DNA of 64,000 nucleotides from Bog-532 sp963830385. Lineage in GTDB: Bacteria; Actinomycetota; Actinomycetes; Streptosporangiales; Streptosporangiaceae. The notes under the pieces were generated by a model that had not been told where the DNA came from, did no database searches, and worked only from the letters and a program-made list of their open reading frames with translations. Below, piece by piece: positions 41,890-50,727 of this stretch. Within the stretch, counting starts at the first letter, position 1; each line of letters opens with the position of its first letter. Position numbers and translations under genes: made by a program. Where the stretch lies: positions 310,001-374,000 of the forward strand of contig CAWHMD010000009.1 of assembly GCA_963830385.1 (NCBI GenBank), in the 5' to 3' direction.

Positions 41890-42510
41890 ATGAGCTTCTA
41901 CGGCGACCACGTGCTGCCGCGCCTGATCGACCTGCTGCTGCGGTCCAGCGACACCCACGAGCTGCGCGCCCGGGTGGCGGCCGGCCTGACCGGCGAGGTA
42001 CTGGAGATCGGCTTCGGCTCGGGCCTGAACGTGCCGTTCTACCCGGCGGCCCTGACCCGGGTACGCGCGCTCGACCCGGCCGCCCTCGGCCGCAAGCTGG
42101 CCGCCGAGCGGGTGGCGGCCAGCCCGGTGCCGATCGAGTACCTCGGCCTCGACGCCCAGCGCATCCCGCTGCCCGACAACAGCGTCGACAGCGTCCTGTC
42201 CACCTGGACCCTCTGCACGATCCCGGACGTGGCTGGTGCCCTGGCCGAGGTCCGCCGGGTGCTGCGCCCCGGCGGCACCCTGCACTTCGCCGAGCACGGC
42301 CGCACCCCCGACCCCAAGGTCGCCCGCACCCAGGACCGGCTCGAGCCCCTCAACCGCCGCCTGCTCGGCGGCTGCCACCTCACCCGCCGCATCGACGACC
42401 TCATCACCGCCAGCGGCCTGGACCTGACCGCCCTCAAGGCCTACTACCGCCCCGGCCCCAAGCCCAACAGCTACACCTACGAAGGCCAGGCCACCAAGCA
42501 GGCGTTGTGA
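41890..42510 (+). CDS. SAM-dependent methyltransferase (class I)
   Basis: 206 residues from ATG 41890; longer open reading upstream overlaps the promoter. Motif I is VLEIGFGSGLNVPFY near residue 38 for SAM binding; post-I ALDPAA; motif II/III LSTWTLCTIPDV and EVRRVLRPGGTLHFAEHG. The family matches PhcB/UbiE-like methyltransferases near membrane transporters. Substrate unknown. Its stop overlaps the GTG of the PucR gene (GTGA), so the pair is translationally coupled. Confidence 0.88.
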   Translation: MSFYGDHVLPRLIDLLLRSSDTHELRARVAAGLTGEVLEIGFGSGLNVPFYPAALTRVRALDPAALGRKLAAERVAASPVPIEYLGLDAQRIPLPDNSVDSVLSTWTLCTIPDVAGALAEVRRVLRPGGTLHFAEHGRTPDPKVARTQDRLEPLNRRLLGGCHLTRRIDDLITASGLDLTALKAYYRPGPKPNSYTYEGQATKQAL

Positions 42511-44312
42511 CCGTGTCAAAGGTGCCACCGTCGCTCCGGCCGTGGATGTCGGCCGTGAGCGAGATCGCCCGCGCGGTCAACGCCGCCCAGCCTCTCGAAG
42601 AAGTACTGGACCGGGTCGCGGCCTACGCCTGCGAGCTGATCGGTTTCGAGTTCTGCGCGGTGATGCTGGCCGACGAGCAGCGCCAGCGGCTGCACGTCGC
42701 CGGCTGCAGCGGCCTGACCCCGCATTACCTGGCCCAGGTCAGTGGCGGCCGGTCGCTGCAGATCCACCCGCCCGGCGCCGCCCTGGACACCCCGGCTGCC
42801 CGCGCCTACCGGGAAGACCGCACGATCGTGGTCCCCGACGTCCGGGATGCCTCCAGCTACGGACTGATGCAGGACCTGGCCCCGTCCCAGGGTTACCGGG
42901 CCCTGCTGGCCGCGCCGCTGCGCGGCTCCGGGGAGCGGGCCGGGGTTCTGGTCGCCTATTCGGTACCGGCCCGCGGCTTCGGCCCGCCGGAGCTGGAGCT
43001 GATCGAGCTGCTCGCCGGCCAGGCCGCGCTGGCCCTGGAGACGACCCGCCTGCGCGCCGGCCAGCAGCAGGTCATCGGCGAGTTGTCCCGGGCCAACGCC
43101 GAACTGCGCCGCGGCCGGGCCGTGCTCGAGTGGGCCGAGCAGCAGCACCACCAGCTCATGCAGCTGGTGCTGGACGAAGTGGAGCTGCCCGGCCTGGTCG
43201 CCGCGCTCGCGGCCACGCTGCGCGCTTCGGTCACGGTCGAAGACGCCGACGGCCGGGTCCTGGCCCGGGCGCCGGAGCAGGGCTACCAGCCGCCACCTGA
43301 GCCCGCGGCCCGGCGGCCCGGCGGGCGCTACCAGGTGACCCGGGTCCGCGGCCCCGGCGGCGTGGTCGCCTGGGCCGCGCCGGTGGTGCTGGGCCGCGAA
43401 CTGGCCGGGCGGTTGTGGGTCACCGCACCGGCGGCCGAGCCGGAGCCGGTGCAGCTGCGCGTCATCGAACGGTTCGCGCTGGTGGTGGCGCTGCTATTGC
43501 TCCAGCGGCGCCATCTGCTGGACGCGCAGAGCCGGCTGTCCGGAGACCTGCTGGTCGACCTGCTGCGGGAGGGCGGCCCGGCCCATCCGCAGGCCGTGCT
43601 GGACCGGGCCGCCGCCATGGGCCACGACCTGTCGCGGCCCCACGTGGTCGCGCTGCTGGCGGTGGACGGCGTGGTCCCGCCCGCGGTGCGGCTGCCCGAG
43701 GTGGTGCGGGCCGCGGCCGAGCCGGGACCCGTCCCGCTGCTCGGCTCCTATGACGGGCTGCAGGTTCTGCTGCAGCTGGCCGACCCCGACCCGGGTGACG
43801 CCCTGCGCCGGATCCTGGCCAAGACGACGCAGGCGGTGGGCACCCACGGGGTGGTGACGATGGTGACCGGCCCGCTGACCCGCGATCCGTCCGGCTACGC
43901 CACCGCGTTCCGGGTCGCTCGCGGGGCGCTGGCCCTGCACCTCGGCGGCGGCACCGGTGGCGGGTTCGTGGACGCCGGCGCGCTCGGCCTGCCAGCCCTG
44001 CTGCTCGAAGTCGGCGCCCCGGACACGCTACGGCGATTTTCCGCGCGGCTGCTCGAGCCGATCGAGACCCACGAGCAACGGCACGGTGGTGACCTGATCG
44101 CCACCTTGCGCGCCTGGCTGGCGGCGGGCTGCTCCACCGCGACGGCGGCGCAGTCGCTGGTCGTGCACCGCAACACGGTGACCAGCCGCCTGAGCCGGAC
44201 CGAGCAGCTCACCGGGCGCCGGCTGGCCGACAGCAGTACCCGGCTGGAACTGCAGATGGCGCTGATGATCCGCGACATCACCAAGCTGAGCCCGGACCGC
44301 CGCCACCCGTAA
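42507..44312 (+). CDS. GAF-domain PucR-type transcriptional regulator
   Basis: 601 residues from GTG 42507. The N-terminal GAF domain (ACELIGFEFCAVMLADEQRQ, YRALLAAPLRGSGERAGVLV) binds a ligand; a middle domain holds LEEDADGRV-type repeats; the C-terminus has the PucR HTH, TLRAWLAAGCSTATAAQSLV followed by HRNTVTSRLSRTEQLTGRRL. PucR regulates purine-ring catabolism in Bacillus, controlling xanthine dehydrogenase genes. Here it stands right before a molybdenum hydroxylase operon, matching that role. Confidence 0.9.
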   Translation: MTVSKVPPSLRPWMSAVSEIARAVNAAQPLEEVLDRVAAYACELIGFEFCAVMLADEQRQRLHVAGCSGLTPHYLAQVSGGRSLQIHPPGAALDTPAARAYREDRTIVVPDVRDASSYGLMQDLAPSQGYRALLAAPLRGSGERAGVLVAYSVPARGFGPPELELIELLAGQAALALETTRLRAGQQQVIGELSRANAELRRGRAVLEWAEQQHHQLMQLVLDEVELPGLVAALAATLRASVTVEDADGRVLARAPEQGYQPPPEPAARRPGGRYQVTRVRGPGGVVAWAAPVVLGRELAGRLWVTAPAAEPEPVQLRVIERFALVVALLLLQRRHLLDAQSRLSGDLLVDLLREGGPAHPQAVLDRAAAMGHDLSRPHVVALLAVDGVVPPAVRLPEVVRAAAEPGPVPLLGSYDGLQVLLQLADPDPGDALRRILAKTTQAVGTHGVVTMVTGPLTRDPSGYATAFRVARGALALHLGGGTGGGFVDAGALGLPALLLEVGAPDTLRRFSARLLEPIETHEQRHGGDLIATLRAWLAAGCSTATAAQSLVVHRNTVTSRLSRTEQLTGRRLADSSTRLELQMALMIRDITKLSPDRRHP

Positions 44313-44348
44313 GGCCCTGTGTGCCAGCCCAACGCCACGGCCCGTTTC

Positions 44349-44362
44349 GTGTGCTGTCACAC
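44349..44362. promoter_or_regulatory. Possible operator before the molybdenum hydroxylase operon
   Basis: GTGTG-CTGT-CACAC, perfect 5-bp arms, lies between the PucR stop (44312) and the TTG start at 44420, with GGGAGG at 44408-44413 as ribosome site. A candidate site for the PucR regulator. Confidence 0.35.
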
Positions 44363-44419
44363 ATGGCGGCTCACCCGCAGGCAGGGCAGCATCGAAAGGG
44401 CAGACCCGGGAGGTCACCG

Positions 44420-45289
44420 TTGAAACCACCGTCGTTTGACTACGCCGCCCCCACGACCCTGGACGAGGCGATCAGCCTGCTCGCCGAGCACGCTGATGCC
44501 GAGGCCCGGCCGCTGGCCGGGGGCCAGAGCCTGATCCCGATGATGAACTTCCGGCTCGCCAAACCGGGCTACCTGGTCGACCTGCGCCGGGTGGCCGGGC
44601 TGACCGGGATCCGGCGCGAGGGTGACACGCTGGTCATCGGGGCCATGACCCGGATGGCCGAGGTCGAGCGGTCGCCGGAGGTGGCGGTGGCCGCGCCGCT
44701 CGCGGCCGAGGCGATCGGCCTGGTGGCGCACGTCCCGGTCCGCAACAGCGGCACGGTCGGCGGCAGCCTGGCTCACGCCGATCCGGCTGCCGAGCTGCCC
44801 ACGGTGGTGCTGGCCCTGGACGGGGAACTGGTCGCGGCCGGACCGGGCGGGAGCCGGACGATCACCGCGGCCGACTTCTTCACCGGCCCGTACAGCACCG
44901 CGCTGGAGCCTGATGAGATCCTCACCGAGCTCCGGCTGCCGGTGTGGCCGGGCGGGCACGCGTTCACCGAGTTCTCCCGCATCCACGCCAACTTCGCGGT
45001 GGTGGCGGTGGCTGCGCTGATCGATGCCGACGGCGACCGCGTCCGGCGGGCGTCGGTGGCGCTGGCCGGTATGGGCCCGACCCCGCTGCGCGCACCGGCG
45101 GCCGAGCAGGCCCTGCAGGGCACCTCCGGCGACGCCGCCGCCATCCGCACCGCGGCCGCGGCCGCGGTGGCGGACCTGTCCCCCGTCGGGGACCTGCACG
45201 CCAGCGCCGAGACCCGGCTCACGGTGGCCCAGGCCTACCTGCGGCGCGGCCTGGAACTGGCCGTGGCCCGCGCCCGGATCGAGAGGTGA
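44420..45289 (+). CDS. Molybdenum hydroxylase, FAD-binding medium subunit (CoxM/XDH type)
   Basis: 289 residues from TTG 44420, supported by GGGAGG six to seven bases upstream. FAD-binding: RPLAGGQSLIPMMNFRLAKP near residue 30 and VRNSGTVGGSLAHADPAAEL near 105, the two diagnostic loops. C-terminal CO-dehydrogenase flavoprotein domain: HAFTEFSRIHANFAVVAVAA and ASVALAGMGPTPLRAPAAEQ. Passes electrons from the iron-sulfur subunit to a soluble acceptor. First of three subunit genes, five bases before the next. Confidence 0.94.
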   Translation: MKPPSFDYAAPTTLDEAISLLAEHADAEARPLAGGQSLIPMMNFRLAKPGYLVDLRRVAGLTGIRREGDTLVIGAMTRMAEVERSPEVAVAAPLAAEAIGLVAHVPVRNSGTVGGSLAHADPAAELPTVVLALDGELVAAGPGGSRTITAADFFTGPYSTALEPDEILTELRLPVWPGGHAFTEFSRIHANFAVVAVAALIDADGDRVRRASVALAGMGPTPLRAPAAEQALQGTSGDAAAIRTAAAAAVADLSPVGDLHASAETRLTVAQAYLRRGLELAVARARIER

Positions 45290-45294
45290 CCCCG

Positions 45295-45792
45295 ATGGCT
45301 TCGCAGACACACGCGATCAGCATGACCGTGAACGGGCAGGCGCACACGGCGCAGGTCGAGCCGCGGCGGCTGCTGGTCGACTTCCTGCGCGAGGACCTCG
45401 GCCTGGTCGGCACCCATATCGGCTGCGAGCACGGCGTCTGCGGCACCTGCACGGTGCTGCTGGACGGGCACAGCATCCGGTCCTGCATCACGCTGGCCGT
45501 GCAGGCCGACGGGGCCGAGATCAGCACCGTGGAGGGCCTGGCCGACGGCCCTGACCTGCATGTCCTGCAGGACGAGTTCTCGGCCAAGCAGGGCCTGCAG
45601 TGCGGGTACTGCACGCCCGGGATGCTGATGCGGGCCAGCGAGATCCTCGCCCAGAACCCGGACCCCACCCCGGCCGAGGTGCGCGAGGCCATCGCCAGCA
45701 ACCTGTGCCGCTGCACCGGCTACCAGTTCATCACCGAGGCCGTGCTGGGTGCGGCCGAGCGGATGCGAGCCGGGAAGGAGACCGCCTCATGA
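45295..45792 (+). CDS. Molybdenum hydroxylase, 2Fe-2S small subunit (CoxS type)
   Basis: 165 residues. First cluster, plant ferredoxin type: GCEHGVCGTCTVLLDGH (Cys-x4-Cys-x2-Cys) and SCITLAVQ with the fourth cysteine. Second cluster: QCGYCTPGMLM and NLCRCTGYQ in the helical domain. Carries electrons from the molybdenum centre to the FAD subunit. Its TGA overlaps the ATG of the large subunit, so production is coupled. Confidence 0.96.
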   Translation: MASQTHAISMTVNGQAHTAQVEPRRLLVDFLREDLGLVGTHIGCEHGVCGTCTVLLDGHSIRSCITLAVQADGAEISTVEGLADGPDLHVLQDEFSAKQGLQCGYCTPGMLMRASEILAQNPDPTPAEVREAIASNLCRCTGYQFITEAVLGAAERMRAGKETAS

Positions 45793-48329
45793 CCACCGCC
45801 GACCCCACCACCGCCGACACGGCCGGCGCGGGCACCCTCGCCGCGGCCCGGGCGGCGGGCGCGCCCCCCGTCCGTGACCACGTCCCGGAACGGCGCTGGG
45901 TCGGCCAGTCCATCCGCCGGGTCGAGGACCCCAAGTTCCTGCGTGGCCGCGGTGGCTACGTGGCCGACCGGATCACCCCCGGCACGCTGCACGCCGCGGT
46001 CCTGCGCAGCCCGCACCCGCACGCCCGGATCACCAGCGTCGACGTGACCGCCGCCCGGGCCGCTCCCGGTGTGCACGCCGTGATCACCGGTGCCCAGGCC
46101 GCCGAGGTGTGCGACCCGCTGCCCGACTTCGGCCCCGACCCGGCCAAGCACACCTGGCGCTGCCTGGCCGCCGAAAAGGTCCGCTACGTGGGCGAGGGCG
46201 TCGCCGTGGTCGTCGCCGACAACCGCTACCTGGCCGAGGACGCGCTGGAGCTGATCGAGGTCAGCTACGAGCCGCTGCCCGCGGTGGTGGACCCGGAACG
46301 GGCCCTGGACCCCGGGTCCCCGCTCGTGCACGAGGCGCTGGAGTCCAACTGCGCCTACGACCGCAGCTTCGACTTCGGCGACGTCGACCGGGACTTCGCC
46401 GAGGCCGACGTCATCGTCCGCGACCGGCTGCGCTGGCACCGGTCGGGCGGCCAGCCGCTGGAGACCGTCGGCGCCATCGCCGACTACGACCCCGGCACCG
46501 GCGGCTTCGTCATCGAGACCAACACCCTCAGCTTCACCAGCTATCTGTTCATGGTCGCGGCCGCGCTCAAGATCCCGGTCAACCGGCTCGACATCCGGCC
46601 GGTACCGGCCGGCGGCAGCTTCGGCTCCAAGCTCTTCGCCAACAAGCCCGCGATCATCGCGGCCATGTGCGCGCGGGCCACCGGGCGCAAGGTGGCCTAC
46701 ATCGAGGACCGGGTCGACAACCTCTCCAACTGCGACCACCACGGCTCCGACCGGCTGTACGACGTGGAGCTGGCGCTCATGCGCGACGGCACCATGCGCG
46801 GTATCAAGATCGACACCATCGATGACTACGGCGCCTACATCCAGTTCGGCGTGGGTCACCACGGCAACGCGCTGGCCCAGGTGACCGGGCCGTACACCAT
46901 CGGCAGCGTCCGGTACCGGGTCCGGGCCGCGCTGACCAACAAGAACCAGCAGGGCGCCTACCGGGGCTTCGGCTCGGAGGTGAACAACTGGATGCTCGAG
47001 CAGATGGTGGACAAGGGTGCCCGCGAGCTGGGCCTGGACCCGGCCGCCATCCGCCGGAAGAACTTCATCCGGCAGTTCCCGCACTACATCCCGACCGGCA
47101 ACGTGTACGACTCCGGCGACTACGACCAGGTGCTCGACAAGGCGCTGGAGCTGGCCGGCTACCAGCACTGGCGGGCCGAGCAGCAGCGGCTGCGGGAGGA
47201 GGAGGGCCGGTACGTCGGCATCGGGCTGATCTCCGCCCAGGAACGCAGCGTGTTCTCGGCCACCGAGTTCTGGTTCTGGTTCGACCAGCCGGCCGCCCCG
47301 GTGACCTCCACCCCCGAGTCGGTGTCGCTGAAGGTCGACGCCACCGGCGGGGTCACCGCGATCTTGTACTCGTGCGCGTTCTGGGGCAACAGCCCGGAGA
47401 CCATGGTGGCGCAGTTCGTGGCGGAAGAGTTCGACTGCGACCCCTACGACGTGGCGGTGGTCTACCACGGCAGCGGCGACGGCCTGCCGGCGACCGGCCC
47501 GGGCGGCTCCCGCACCACGGTCATGCTGGCGGGCGCGGTCGAGGGCGCGTCCGCCAAGATCAAGGCCAAGGCCCGCCGGGCCGCGGCCCACCTGCTGGAG
47601 ATCGGCGAAGACGATCTGGAGTGGTCCGACGGCGGCTTCGGCGTGCGCGGCGACCCGGAGCGGCGCAAGAGCCTGGGCGAGATCGCCATCGCGCTGCACC
47701 TGTTCAAGCACAGCTTCCCGGCCGACATGGAAAGCGGCCTGGACGAGTCGCAGGTGTTCGACCACCCGTGGACCACGATGCCGTCCGCGGACCGCAAGGA
47801 CCTGGGGGTGTTCTACCCGTTCATGGGGCACGCCTGCCACATTCCGGTGGTCGAGGTCGACATCGAGACCGGCGCGGTCACCTTCCTGCACTACGCGGCG
47901 GTGCACGACTGCGGCACGCTGGTCAACCCGCGCTCGCTGGCCGGGCACATTGTCGGCGGCACCGCCCAGGGCATCGGCACCGCCCTCTACGAGGAGTTCG
48001 TCTACGACAGCGACGGCCAGCTGCTGTCCTCCAGCTACCTGGACTACCTGATCCCGTCGGCCATGGAGGTCCCGGAGCTGACCATCGGGCACGTCGAGAC
48101 GCCCTCCCCGTACACCCCGCACGGGGTCAAGGGCGGCGGCGAAGGAGGCAGGATGATGGCCCCGGCCGCGATCAACGCCGCCGTGAACGACGCGCTGGCC
48201 CCGCTCGGCGTCCGGCTGACCGAGCTGCCCATGACCCCCGACCGGATCCTCACCGCCCTGCGCCAGGCCGGCCAGACGGCCGAGCCCGGCCAGACGACCC
48301 AGGCTGACCAGCCCGGCCAGGCCGGATGA
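45789..48329 (+). CDS. Molybdenum hydroxylase, large catalytic subunit (xanthine dehydrogenase family)
   Basis: 846 residues. Starts with a Thr/Ala-rich stretch, then SIRRVEDPKFLRGRGGYVAD, the family start. Molybdopterin-binding loops include GGSFGSKLFANKPAIIAAMC and the catalytic Glu in HGVKGGGEGGRMMAPAA near the end. The active-site loop reads AYRGFGSE, not the AYRCSFR of CO dehydrogenase form I nor AYRGAGR of form II, so the substrate is probably an N-heterocycle or aromatic compound, not CO. Catalyses hydroxylation with water as oxygen source. Overlaps the SDR gene by ATGA. Confidence 0.94.
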   Translation: MTTADPTTADTAGAGTLAAARAAGAPPVRDHVPERRWVGQSIRRVEDPKFLRGRGGYVADRITPGTLHAAVLRSPHPHARITSVDVTAARAAPGVHAVITGAQAAEVCDPLPDFGPDPAKHTWRCLAAEKVRYVGEGVAVVVADNRYLAEDALELIEVSYEPLPAVVDPERALDPGSPLVHEALESNCAYDRSFDFGDVDRDFAEADVIVRDRLRWHRSGGQPLETVGAIADYDPGTGGFVIETNTLSFTSYLFMVAAALKIPVNRLDIRPVPAGGSFGSKLFANKPAIIAAMCARATGRKVAYIEDRVDNLSNCDHHGSDRLYDVELALMRDGTMRGIKIDTIDDYGAYIQFGVGHHGNALAQVTGPYTIGSVRYRVRAALTNKNQQGAYRGFGSEVNNWMLEQMVDKGARELGLDPAAIRRKNFIRQFPHYIPTGNVYDSGDYDQVLDKALELAGYQHWRAEQQRLREEEGRYVGIGLISAQERSVFSATEFWFWFDQPAAPVTSTPESVSLKVDATGGVTAILYSCAFWGNSPETMVAQFVAEEFDCDPYDVAVVYHGSGDGLPATGPGGSRTTVMLAGAVEGASAKIKAKARRAAAHLLEIGEDDLEWSDGGFGVRGDPERRKSLGEIAIALHLFKHSFPADMESGLDESQVFDHPWTTMPSADRKDLGVFYPFMGHACHIPVVEVDIETGAVTFLHYAAVHDCGTLVNPRSLAGHIVGGTAQGIGTALYEEFVYDSDGQLLSSSYLDYLIPSAMEVPELTIGHVETPSPYTPHGVKGGGEGGRMMAPAAINAAVNDALAPLGVRLTELPMTPDRILTALRQAGQTAEPGQTTQADQPGQAG

Positions 48330-49120
48330 GCGCACCGGTCGCGGTGGTCACGGGCGCCAACCGGGGCATCGGCCAGGCCATCGCGGTGGCGTTCGCCGCC
48401 GCCGGGTACGCGGTGCTGGCCGGCGCCCGCGACCCGGCCAGCCTGGCCGGCACGATGGCGGCGGCCGGGAAGGCGGCCGCGGCCGCCGGCACCGGCGCCG
48501 GTGCCGGCGGTCCGGTCGTGCCCGCGCCCGCCGACGTGCGGGACGAGGCATCGATGGCGGCGCTGGCCGCGGCGGCGCAGGACCTCGGGCCGGTGCACAC
48601 GGTGGTGGCCAACGCGGGCGTGGCCGGCCCGACCGCGCCGCTGCACGAGATCACCCTGGAGCAGTGGCGGGACACCCTCGCCACCGACCTGGACGGGGTG
48701 TTCCTCACCTTCCGGGCGTTCGCCCCCGGCCTGATCGCCCGGCGGTCCGGGAGCCTGACCGCGATCTCCTCCATGACCGGCAAGCGCCCGCTGTACGGCC
48801 GCACCCCCTACAGTGCGGCCAAGATGGGCGTGATCGGCCTGGTCCGCACGCTGGCCACCGAACTGGGTCCCTACGGCGTCCGGGTCAACGCCGTCTGCCC
48901 CGGCTCGGTGGCCGGGCCGCGGATGGACGAGGTGATCCGCCAGCAGGCCCGGGTCCGCGGTGTCCCCGAGGAGCAGGTCCGGGCCGAGGTGACCGGCGGC
49001 TCACCGCTCGGGCAGCTGGTGGCCGCCGAGGAGGTGGCCGCGGCCTGCGTGTACCTCGCGTCGGCGGCCGCGATCACCGGTGAGGACCTGAACGTCACCG
49101 CCGGCGTGGTCATGCACTGA
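48326..49120 (+). CDS. SDR-family oxidoreductase
   Basis: 264 residues. Classical SDR: TGANRGIGQAIAVAF binds NAD(P), VVANAGVAGP follows, ISSMTGKRPLYGRTPYSAAK holds the Ser, and Tyr and Lys in YSAAK complete the catalytic triad. An Ala/Gly-rich insertion after residue 45 is low complexity. Ends ITGEDLNVTAGVVMH. Starts inside the large-subunit stop (ATGA), so it acts in the same pathway, probably oxidising or reducing the hydroxylated product. Confidence 0.93.
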   Translation: MSAPVAVVTGANRGIGQAIAVAFAAAGYAVLAGARDPASLAGTMAAAGKAAAAAGTGAGAGGPVVPAPADVRDEASMAALAAAAQDLGPVHTVVANAGVAGPTAPLHEITLEQWRDTLATDLDGVFLTFRAFAPGLIARRSGSLTAISSMTGKRPLYGRTPYSAAKMGVIGLVRTLATELGPYGVRVNAVCPGSVAGPRMDEVIRQQARVRGVPEEQVRAEVTGGSPLGQLVAAEEVAAACVYLASAAAITGEDLNVTAGVVMH

Positions 49121-49140
49121 GTCCTCCGGAAAGGAACCCC

Positions 49141-49827
49141 ATGAAGATCGTCGATCTGTCCCAGGACATCTATGAGGGCATGAAGGTCTACCCCGGGCAC
49201 CTGAAGACGGTCCAGTTCGAGCACGCCACGCACGAGGAGACCGCGCCCCGGTTCGAGGGCGGCTTCTCCTTCCAGACCACCGGGTTCATCCTCAACGACA
49301 ACGGCCCCACCCACTGCGACTCCTTCTCGCACCTGGACCCCGACCCGTCCGCGGAGACCATCGACCAGATGCCGCTGGACCTGTTCTACGGCCCCGCCGT
49401 CTGCCTGGACGTGACCGGGTTCGCGCCGCGCACCGACATCACCGCCGAGGACCTGGAGCGGGCGGAGGCCGGCTCGCAGGCCGAGGTCCGGCCGGGCGAC
49501 ATCGTGCTGTTCTACACCGGCACCTGGAACCGGTTCGCCGGGGACAAGCGCTACCTGACCGAGTTCGCGGGGCTGGGCGAATCGGCCGCCGAGTGGATCG
49601 TGCAACGGCAGGTCAAGACGTTCGGAGTGGACAGCCCGACCCCCGACAACCCGGCCAGCGTCAGCTACCCGGTCCACATGATGTGCCGCCGTGAGCACAT
49701 CACCCACTACGAGAACCTGGCCAGCCTGGATCAGGTGGCGGGCACCCGGTTCACGTTCGCCGGTTTCCCGCTCAAGCTGCAAGGTGGCCACGGCGGCCCC
49801 ACCCGCGCCGTCGCCCTGGTCGGCTGA
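49141..49827 (+). CDS. Cyclase-family (kynurenine-formamidase-like) metal hydrolase
   Basis: 228 residues, 20 bases after the SDR with GGAAAGG before ATG. Starts KIVDLSQDIYEGMKVYPGH as in the family, and the metal loop NGPTHCDSFSHLDPDP holds H-x-D-x3-H. LFYGPAVCLDVTG and VRPGDIVLFYTGTWNRF are also typical, as is the end FPLKLQGGHGGPTRAVAL. Members hydrolyse ring amides such as formylkynurenine or isatin. With the hydroxylase and SDR this suggests opening of a heterocyclic or lactam ring. Confidence 0.93.
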   Translation: MKIVDLSQDIYEGMKVYPGHLKTVQFEHATHEETAPRFEGGFSFQTTGFILNDNGPTHCDSFSHLDPDPSAETIDQMPLDLFYGPAVCLDVTGFAPRTDITAEDLERAEAGSQAEVRPGDIVLFYTGTWNRFAGDKRYLTEFAGLGESAAEWIVQRQVKTFGVDSPTPDNPASVSYPVHMMCRREHITHYENLASLDQVAGTRFTFAGFPLKLQGGHGGPTRAVALVG

Positions 49828-49845
49828 CGCCGTCCGAGGGCCCGG

Positions 49846-50727
49846 TCAGCTCGTGGCGCGCGCCAGCACCGAGCGCACGTAGTCGGCGCTGGCGCGGACG
49901 TCCCGCACCGGGCCTTCGTCGTGCGGTTCCTCGATCAGGATCGTGTCCTGCTCGAGCACGTACCAGCCGTCGTAGCCGTGCCGCCCGAGCGCCGACACGA
50001 TCGACTCCACATCGACGTCACCGGTGCCGAGCGGGCGGTACATGCCCGCCCGGACCGCCTCGGAGTAGGTCAGCCGCCCGGACCGTACCTTGGCCGCCAG
50101 GCTTTCGTCGACGTCCTTGAGGTGGGTGTGCGCGATCCGGTCGGGGACCTGGCGGGCGAGCGCGGCCGGGTCGGTCCCGCCGATCAGCAGGTGCCCGGTG
50201 TCCAGGCACAGCGCGATCGAGGACCCGTTCAGCACCCGCTGCACCTCCGGCCCGGTCTCCACCATCGTGCCCACGTGCGGGTGCAGGACGGCCAGCACGC
50301 CGTGCTCGGCGGCCAGCGCGCGGATCCGGTCCAGGTTCCCCAGCAGCGCCGACCAGCCCGCATCGTCCAGCACCGGCCGGGTGTCGTACCCGGCCTGCCC
50401 GCTGTCCGCCGACAGCACCAGCACGGTTGAGTTGGTGTCGGCGTAACCGGCCAGGATGCGCTCGATCTCCGGCAGCGGGTCGAGACCCGGCACGTGCAGC
50501 ACCACCGGGGTGAACCCGCCCACCGCGGCCAGGTGGTGGTGCCCCAGTACCTCCGCGGCCCGGTCCGGGTCGGACGGCAGGAACCCCAGCGGTCCCAGCT
50601 CGGTGGCGGCCAGCCCGACCTGCCGCATCTCGGCCAGCACCCGGTCCGGGCGGAGCTGATAACCCCAGTCCGGCACCTCGCACACGCCCCAGGAGATCGG
50701 CGCGCCCGCGATTTTCCCTGTCGTCAC
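49846..50727 (-). CDS. Sugar phosphate isomerase/epimerase-like TIM-barrel protein
   Basis: 293 residues from GTG 50727. AP-endonuclease-type TIM barrel: APISWGVCEVPDWGYQLRPD at the start, AATELGPLGFLP with the first Glu, and ALCLDTGHLLIGGTDPAAL, then DRIAHTHLKDVDESL with the metal ligands, ending YDGWYVLEQDTIL. Resembles IolE-type inosose dehydratases and sugar isomerases. Overlaps the PhyH stop by GTGA, so they are one operon under the divergent LacI regulator. Confidence 0.9.
   Translation of the reverse strand: MTTGKIAGAPISWGVCEVPDWGYQLRPDRVLAEMRQVGLAATELGPLGFLPSDPDRAAEVLGHHHLAAVGGFTPVVLHVPGLDPLPEIERILAGYADTNSTVLVLSADSGQAGYDTRPVLDDAGWSALLGNLDRIRALAAEHGVLAVLHPHVGTMVETGPEVQRVLNGSSIALCLDTGHLLIGGTDPAALARQVPDRIAHTHLKDVDESLAAKVRSGRLTYSEAVRAGMYRPLGTGDVDVESIVSALGRHGYDGWYVLEQDTILIEEPHDEGPVRDVRASADYVRSVLARATS

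Noticed and set aside
45720..48335. Long open frame on the minus strand over the molybdenum hydroxylase gene
   Set aside because: It is the antisense of a clearly conserved enzyme; composition is Val/Gly/Gln/Arg-rich with no domain, as expected from third-position GC bias.
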